A stretch of 64,000 nt of DNA from Thalassobius vesicularis (GTDB lineage: Bacteria > Pseudomonadota > Alphaproteobacteria > Rhodobacterales > Rhodobacteraceae): contig NZ_SSMD01000007.1 in assembly GCF_004799325.1 (NCBI RefSeq), forward strand, positions 1-64,000, written 5' to 3'. Position numbers and translations under genes: made by a program. This document shows positions 59,363-64,000 of this stretch, one piece after another; the stretch's first letter is position 1; each line of letters starts with the position of its first letter. A model generated the notes under the pieces. It was given only the letters and a program-made list of their open reading frames with translations, had not been told where the DNA came from and searched no databases.

Positions 59363-60100
59363 TCACACATCGGCGATCCGGCCCATCCATGCCGGAACGG
59401 GCAGCCCGGCCATCCGCGCCATCTGCCAGCCCAGCACCTGGTTCGATGACAGCACCGGCACGCCCAGCTTGGCCTCCAGCGGGGCGATGATGTCCAGCGT
59501 GCGCAGGTTGGTGCAGGACAGGAACACCCCGTCCACCTGCGCGCGGCCTGCCACCTCGCCCGCCGCCGCGCTGATCGAGGCCGGGTCGATCCGCGCCACG
59601 CGCGCCTCGACCTCCTCGCCGAACGACAGGGTTGCGGGCACCGCAAAGCCCGCCGCCTCGAACGCGCGCTTGATGGGGCCCGCGACCGACTCCACATAAG
59701 GCGACACCACCCCGATCCGCCGCAGCCCCAGCGCCCGCATCGCCGCCAGCGCGGCACTCAGCGGGTCGGTGACGGCGGCCGTGTCCACCTCGGCCCCGAC
59801 CAGCGCATGCACGCGCGGCGCCCCGATCAGCGTGGTGCCGGAGGTGCAGCCATAGCCCACCGCATCGAACCGCGCCGCCTGTGGCAGCAACCGCGCGGCG
59901 GCGGGCAGGGTGCCCTCCATCGTCGCGATGGTGTCCGGCGTCAGCTCCTCCCCCGAGGGGATGCGCGTGACGTGCAGCTTGGCCAGTTCGGGCGGGAAAA
60001 TCCGGCGAAAATCCTGCTCGATGGTTTCGTCCACCTGCAACACGATCAGCCCCAGCACCGGCTGCGGATCATTGCTCAGCTCATAGGGAAAGGCGCTCAT
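59363..60100 (-). CDS. Asp/Glu racemase-superfamily enzyme (EutA/maleate isomerase-like)
   Basis: 245 aa. Two catalytic Cys occupy the family positions: VGYGCTSGTTLIG (about 84) and FLSCTNLRTLD (about 198). The N-terminal LGLIVLQVDETIEQDFRRI matches EutA, arylmalonate decarboxylase and maleate cis-trans isomerase relatives. The ATG overlaps the M24 stop. It is the third gene of an operon with a PLP lyase and an M24 protein, a combination reminiscent of ectoine-utilisation genes but without eutC/eutE. Confidence 0.8.
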   Translation of the reverse strand: MSAFPYELSNDPQPVLGLIVLQVDETIEQDFRRIFPPELAKLHVTRIPSGEELTPDTIATMEGTLPAAARLLPQAARFDAVGYGCTSGTTLIGAPRVHALVGAEVDTAAVTDPLSAALAAMRALGLRRIGVVSPYVESVAGPIKRAFEAAGFAVPATLSFGEEVEARVARIDPASISAAAGEVAGRAQVDGVFLSCTNLRTLDIIAPLEAKLGVPVLSSNQVLGWQMARMAGLPVPAWMGRIADV

Positions 60101-61263
60101 TCGTGGATCTCCGGCAATTCAGACGGTGCGCGCGGCGACAGCAATTCCGGCCCGTCCGCCCGCAAGACGATGTTTTCCTCGTGCACCTGAATGACGCCCT
60201 CGCGCAGCACCGCACCCGGTTCCAGCGTCAGCACCATGCCTTCGCGCAGCTCGGTCGTGTCCAGCGCCGTGAACGAGGGCCACTCGGTCAGCGTGATCCC
60301 CAGCCCGTGACCCAGCCGCCCGCCACCCGGTTCCGCCCCGTGCCGTCGCAAGCCGTCGCACAGCATCCGGTGCACATCGCAGGCCCGGTGGCCGGGGCGC
60401 AGCGCCTCCAACACCGATTGCGTCGCGCCCCACAGCGCCGCATGCGCCCGTTTCGCCGCGTCCGAGGCCCGCCCGATCGCGAAATTCCGGTCGTAATCGC
60501 AGAAATATCCGTTCCGCACCGCGCCGGTGTCCAGCATCAGCACGTCACCCGGTTGCAGCGGCGTTTCAGCGGCGGGCGAGATCACATCGCCATATCCGTC
60601 CGGCCCCGCACCGCCCGCGACATAGCTGACCCAATCGGCGCCCTCTTGCAGCAGAGTGACCTGAAAATCGCGGAACACCCGGTCCAGCGGACGGCCCGCC
60701 CCGGCAAACTCGGGCACCCGGTCGAACGCGCGCCCCGCAATGGCACAGCTTTCGCGGATACGGGCGATCTCGGCCTCGGATTTGACCTCGCGCACCAGCT
60801 GCACCACGTCCGTCGCATCGACGAACCGACGTGGCGCCAGTTTGCGGCCCAGTTCCGCATAATCGGCCAAAGGCATCCGCAACTGCGTCTCCAGCCCCAT
60901 CGGCACGCCGATCTGCCCCTCGGGGCCAACCAGCCCGGCCAGAGTCTCGGCCAGCAGGCTGACGCCATCGTCGCGCGGGTCGGGCGCGTCCCAGGTCCGG
61001 ATCTGCGGCATCCATGTGCGCCCCATCAGCTCTGCCCCGATCGAGGGGATCACCGCCACCGGCTCTCCGGCGCTTGGCACCACGATGAACCACGGGCGGG
61101 CCGGGCTTTCCCAGAACCGCGTCAGGAAACCGGTCACGTAAAACACATCCGCGGCCGAGGTCAGTAGCACCGCCCCCATCCCCGCCGCGTCCATATGCGC
61201 CTGCAACCGGGCCACGCGGTCCCGGTATTCCTGCGCCGGAAAGATCAGCGATCGCTCAGGCAT
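60097..61263 (-). CDS. M24-family metallopeptidase-fold hydrolase (Xaa-Pro dipeptidase/ectoine hydrolase-like)
   Basis: 388 aa. A creatinase N-terminal domain (about 1-150) is followed by an M24 pita-bread domain with metal ligands in MLDTGAVRNGYFCDYDRNF (two Asp), GHGLGITLTEWPS (His), LTLEPGAVL (Glu) and VHEENIVL (Glu). All five ligands are present, so it is catalytically competent as a metal enzyme. The substrate may be a dipeptide, creatine-like amide or cyclic amidine such as ectoine. It overlaps both neighbours. Confidence 0.85.
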   Translation of the reverse strand: MPERSLIFPAQEYRDRVARLQAHMDAAGMGAVLLTSAADVFYVTGFLTRFWESPARPWFIVVPSAGEPVAVIPSIGAELMGRTWMPQIRTWDAPDPRDDGVSLLAETLAGLVGPEGQIGVPMGLETQLRMPLADYAELGRKLAPRRFVDATDVVQLVREVKSEAEIARIRESCAIAGRAFDRVPEFAGAGRPLDRVFRDFQVTLLQEGADWVSYVAGGAGPDGYGDVISPAAETPLQPGDVLMLDTGAVRNGYFCDYDRNFAIGRASDAAKRAHAALWGATQSVLEALRPGHRACDVHRMLCDGLRRHGAEPGGGRLGHGLGITLTEWPSFTALDTTELREGMVLTLEPGAVLREGVIQVHEENIVLRADGPELLSPRAPSELPEIHE

Positions 61264-62296
61264 CCTCGCCCCCCTCGCTCAGGATCGCCAGCACCCGCGC
61301 CTGCGGGTCGTCGATGACGCCTGCCAGCAGCGCCGCCAACCCGGCCCCGCCTGATGGCGTCGTGGCCAGACCGGCCCCCGCCAGCACCGGCATGGCATCA
61401 AACGCCTCATCCTCGCTGATCGTCACGAACAGATCGGCGTCGCGCGACAGCCCCGCCAGCGCGATCATCGAGGAGGTCTTGCAGTCCAGCCGCCCCATCG
61501 CCGAGACCGGCCCGTGCGTCTCCACCACCTGACCCGCCTGGATCGAGGCTTGCAGCGCTGGCGCCGCCTCGGGTTCCACCACGATGATCTGTGGCCCGTT
61601 CCCCCAAACCGCGCGCGAATGGGCGGCGACAGCGGCGGCCAGGCCGCCGACACCGGCTTGCAACAGGATATGCGTCGGCGGGGCAGGGATCTGCCGCGCG
61701 GCCTCGGCGGCCATCTGGGTGTACCCCTCCATCACCCGCAGCGGCATCTCGGTATATCCGGGCCAAGAGCTGTCCGAAAGCAGCGTCCACCCGTTCGTTG
61801 CGGCCGCCTGTTCCGCAGCGGCCATGCTGTCCTCGTAGATCGCCCCGGCGCGTTCGACCGTGGCGCCCATCGCCCGCAGGCGTTGGGCGAACCCCTCGGG
61901 CACGGTGTGCGACAGGTAGATCACCGCCCGCGCCCCGAACAGCCGCGCCCCCGCCGCCACTGACAGCCCGTGATTGCCCGCGCTGGCGGTGACATAGGTC
62001 CGCCCGGTCAGCGCCTGCGCCCAGTCCTTTCCGGTCGCCGCCGCCTCGCGCGCGATGGCATAGGCCGCCCCCAGCGCCTTGAAGCTGCCCAGCCCCATCC
62101 GGCCGCGTTCATCCTTGACCCACAGCTCGGCCACGCCTGCGCGCTTGGCCAGATCGGGGCAGTCGCGCAGCGGGGTTTCTGCATGGGCCGGGCATTGCGC
62201 CAACAGCGCGGCCACGGGGGCGGCATCGGCCAACGGCAAGGGCGCATCCAGCACCAGCCCGGCACCTCGCCAACGGTTCGAAACGGTCTCGGTCAT
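61256..62296 (-). CDS. PLP-dependent beta-elimination lyase (diaminopropionate ammonia-lyase/threonine dehydratase-like)
   Basis: 346-aa fold-type II PLP enzyme. The Schiff-base Lys is in RMGLGSFKALGAAYA (about 70), the Asn/Ser loop is TASAGNHGLSVAAG and the phosphate-binding Gly run is LLQAGVGGLAAAVAA. The RMGLGSFKALG phrase is characteristic of diaminopropionate ammonia-lyases. It deaminates a hydroxy- or diamino acid to a 2-oxo acid. AGGAGG precedes the ATG. It is first in the operon and divergent from the Lrp gene. Confidence 0.85.
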   Translation of the reverse strand: MTETVSNRWRGAGLVLDAPLPLADAAPVAALLAQCPAHAETPLRDCPDLAKRAGVAELWVKDERGRMGLGSFKALGAAYAIAREAAATGKDWAQALTGRTYVTASAGNHGLSVAAGARLFGARAVIYLSHTVPEGFAQRLRAMGATVERAGAIYEDSMAAAEQAAATNGWTLLSDSSWPGYTEMPLRVMEGYTQMAAEAARQIPAPPTHILLQAGVGGLAAAVAAHSRAVWGNGPQIIVVEPEAAPALQASIQAGQVVETHGPVSAMGRLDCKTSSMIALAGLSRDADLFVTISEDEAFDAMPVLAGAGLATTPSGGAGLAALLAGVIDDPQARVLAILSEGGEDA

Positions 62297-62341
62297 GGGG
62301 CCTCCTGCAATTATCTGGGGTCAGAGTAGCGCAGGCCGCGC

Positions 62342-62362
62342 CAAAGCTTCCGGAAAGCTTTG
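62342..62362. promoter_or_regulatory. Perfect inverted repeat, candidate Lrp/AsnC operator
   Basis: CAAAGCTT (62342-62349)-N5-AAGCTTTG (62355-62362) lies in the 173-bp spacer between the PLP lyase and the Lrp/AsnC gene. The symmetry and site length match AsnC-family boxes. It could control both genes. Confidence 0.6.
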
Positions 62363-62469
62363 GCCGAAACGGGCCGAAAATACGTGCTAAAGCTGCTATA
62401 AGGGACGAATTTCGGCTCATGCGCAAAAATCCTCTGACCATAGCGCCGAAAATCCGCCATCCTGCGGAG

Positions 62470-62934
62470 ATGGACAGATTCGACGCCCAGATCCTTGATG
62501 CCATCCAACGCAACGCCCGTCTGACGGCCGAGGCGCTCTCGCCGCTGGTCGGCCTGTCGCCCGATGCCTGCCGGAAACGGCTGGCGCGGTTGCGCGCCTC
62601 GGGCGTGATCGAGGCCGAGATCGCCGTGCTGGACCCGACCCGCATCGGCCGCGGCCTGATGCTGATCGTCGAGGTCAGCCTGCAGAACGAACGCAAGACC
62701 GATCTGGACGCGTTCAAGGCCCGCATGACCGACACCCCCGAGGTCATGCAGTGCTATTACGTCACCGGCAACGCGGATTTCATCCTGCTGATTTCGGCCC
62801 GCGACATGGCCGATTACGAGAGCTTCACCCGCCGCCATTTCTTCAGCCAGGACAACGTCGTCCGCTTCCGCACCAGCGCGGTGATGGAGCGGGTCAAGAC
62901 CGGTTTTGCCATGCCGGTCCAGCCCGACGACTAA
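62470..62934 (+). CDS. Lrp/AsnC-family transcriptional regulator
   Basis: 154 aa from the ATG at 62470 (the frame starts at 62419). N-terminal helix-turn-helix (FDAQILDAIQRNARLTAEA, LSPDACRKRLARLRASG) and C-terminal RAM ligand domain (LMLIVEVSLQNER, VMQCYYVTGNADFILLI). Divergent from the lyase-hydrolase-racemase operon, which it probably controls in response to an amino acid of that pathway. It converges on the carboxylase gene, with 3 bp between stops. Confidence 0.9.
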   Translation: MDRFDAQILDAIQRNARLTAEALSPLVGLSPDACRKRLARLRASGVIEAEIAVLDPTRIGRGLMLIVEVSLQNERKTDLDAFKARMTDTPEVMQCYYVTGNADFILLISARDMADYESFTRRHFFSQDNVVRFRTSAVMERVKTGFAMPVQPDD

Positions 62935-62937
62935 CCC

Positions 62938-64000
62938 TTACCACGCATCCACATAGCGCCCGCCGGGCCGCGCCTGTCCGGCGGTGGCCAGCGCGCGGGT
63001 GATCTCTTCGCGGGTGCGGGCGGGGTCGATCACCGCGTCGAACTCCAGCAGGCTGGCGGCGTTCAGCGCCTTGCCGCGCTCGTACAGCTCGTCCACCAGG
63101 CGTTTGTACTCGGCCTCGCGCGCCGCGGGGTCGGTGATCGCGGCCAGATGATCGCGCGCGCCCAGTTTGACCGCGCCCTCCAGCCCCATCGCGCCAACCT
63201 CGCCGCTGGGCCAGGCACAGCAGAAATGCGGCCGGTCCAGCCCGCCGCCCGCCATCGCCATTGCCCCCAGCCCGTAGGCCTTGCGCAGGATCACGGTCAC
63301 CAGCGGCTGGCTGAAATGCGCCCCGGCCAGGAACAGCCGCGAGATATGCGCCACCTGTCCGGTCTTTTCGATCTCGGGGCCAACCATGAAACCCGGCGTG
63401 TCGCACAGCGTCAGCACCGGAATGCCCCACGCGTCGCACAGCTGCAAGAATCGCGCGCCCTTGTCGGCGGCGGCGGCATCAATCGCGCCGCCCAGATGCA
63501 GCGGGTTGTTGGCCAGAACGCCCATCGCGCGCCCCTCGATCCGGGCAAAGCCGGTGATCATCCCGGTGCCAAAGCCGCGCCGCAGTTCCAGAAAACTGCC
63601 CGCATCGACGATCGAGTCCACGGCCGCGCGCATATCATAAGCCCGGGTGCGGTCCGCCGGCACCACGTCGCGCGGGTCGGTCTGCGGCGGCTGCGCCGCG
63701 CCGCTGGCACCCAGCGTCAGCAGCGCGCGGGCGGCCTGCACGGCCTCGCCCTCGTCCTCGACCAGCAGGTCGATCACGCCGTTGGCCACCTGCACCTCCG
63801 AGGGGCCAATGTCGGTGGGCTTCACCACGCCCAGCCCGCCGCCTTCGATCATCGCGGGGCCGCCCATGCCGATCCAGCTGTTGCGCGTGGCGATCCGCAA
63901 ATCGCACACGCCGAACATCGCCGCGTTGCCCGCGAAACAGAACCCCGCCGCGATGCCGATCTTCGGCCCCTTATGCGCCGCGAAATGCCGGAACGAGGTC
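62938..64000 (-). CDS. Acyl-CoA carboxylase carboxyltransferase (beta) subunit, 3' part only
   Basis: The frame is open to the right edge (the first residues there read TSFRHFAAHKGPKIGIAAGF), so the start is outside. About 354 residues remain. The carboxyltransferase fold is clear: GFCFAGNAAMFGVCDLRIAT, WIGMGGPAMIEGGGLG, FLQLCDAWGIPVLTLCDTPGF and RKAYGLGAMAMAGG. The family joins biotin-bound CO2 to propionyl-, methylcrotonyl- or geranyl-CoA. The substrate cannot be settled without the biotin subunit. Confidence 0.88.
   Translation of the reverse strand, partial: TSFRHFAAHKGPKIGIAAGFCFAGNAAMFGVCDLRIATRNSWIGMGGPAMIEGGGLGVVKPTDIGPSEVQVANGVIDLLVEDEGEAVQAARALLTLGASGAAQPPQTDPRDVVPADRTRAYDMRAAVDSIVDAGSFLELRRGFGTGMITGFARIEGRAMGVLANNPLHLGGAIDAAAADKGARFLQLCDAWGIPVLTLCDTPGFMVGPEIEKTGQVAHISRLFLAGAHFSQPLVTVILRKAYGLGAMAMAGGGLDRPHFCCAWPSGEVGAMGLEGAVKLGARDHLAAITDPAAREAEYKRLVDELYERGKALNAASLLEFDAVIDPARTREEITRALATAGQARPGGRYVDAW

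Noticed and set aside
57011-59449. 812-aa plus-strand open frame
   Set aside because: It lies exactly opposite the decarboxylase gene, which has full PLP motifs. The composition (Arg, His, Val, Gln-rich) is that of an antisense shadow in GC-rich DNA.

Overview
The window looks like the chromosome of a marine alphaproteobacterium of the Rhodobacteraceae/Roseobacter type. This is inferred from the high GC, the protein styles and the gene mix (Liv-type transporter, HyuAB, AdiA-like decarboxylase, NHLP peptide system). No rRNA or complete tRNA is present to confirm it. GC is uneven: about 1-36 kb is mosaic accessory DNA, 30.6-39.4 kb is visibly lower in GC, and 39.5-64 kb is very GC-rich and compact.

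Region by region. (1) 1-7.8 kb: the 5' end of an IS3-family OrfA runs off the left edge, followed by a type I restriction-modification operon (hsdM-hsdS-hsdR) and a decayed tyrosine-integrase 3' end. (2) 7.8-23.1 kb: a catabolic island with an XRE-cupin regulator, class III omega-aminotransferase, semialdehyde dehydrogenase, butyrate kinase, phosphate butyryltransferase, an AraC regulator, HyuB/HyuA (ATP-dependent cyclic amide hydrolase family) and a complete LivGFHMK-type ABC importer, closed by a strong terminator. Read together, the genes suggest uptake of a lactam, ring opening to an omega-amino acid, conversion to a semialdehyde and then a carboxylate, and activation to the CoA ester through an acyl phosphate. 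(3) 23.4-30.6 kb: an RTX beta-roll protein, then an exonuclease-RecQ-UvrD giant helicase gene split by one in-frame amber codon. (4) 30.7-36.3 kb: a small integrative element with an HGG/GPKT protein, DUF3987 protein, Toprim primase-like protein, AlpA regulator, unknown protein and tyrosine integrase. It ends at a tRNA 3'-end fragment (attachment site) and carries a striking six-unit, 9-bp-phased inverted repeat array that could be its replication origin or an operator. (5) 36.7-39.4 kb: two secreted proteins, one combining Greek-key-like, pore-former-like and PAN/apple segments.

(6) 39.5-54.9 kb: the standout locus, a class II lanthipeptide (NHLP) biosynthesis and export cluster. A Crp/Fnr regulator, FecR-domain protein and CHASE2-adenylate cyclase precede a precursor with a duplicated nitrile-hydratase-like leader and a Ser/Thr/Cys-rich core. 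LanM (three-Cys, ProcM-like zinc site), an HlyD-like protein, a C39-peptidase ABC exporter, a second NHLP ABC exporter, a cyclic-nucleotide-binding protein and a cytochrome P450 follow, mostly joined by ATGA overlaps. This suggests a P450-tailored lanthipeptide whose production or export is tied to cyclic nucleotide signalling.

(7) 54.9-64 kb: a TTG-start acyltransferase, a bile acid/sodium symporter family protein, a long Orn/Lys/Arg decarboxylase, a three-gene operon (beta/alpha-type PLP lyase, M24 peptidase-fold hydrolase, Asp/Glu racemase-superfamily enzyme) divergent from an Lrp/AsnC regulator with a perfect inverted repeat between them, and the 3' part of an acyl-CoA carboxylase carboxyltransferase gene that runs off the right edge.
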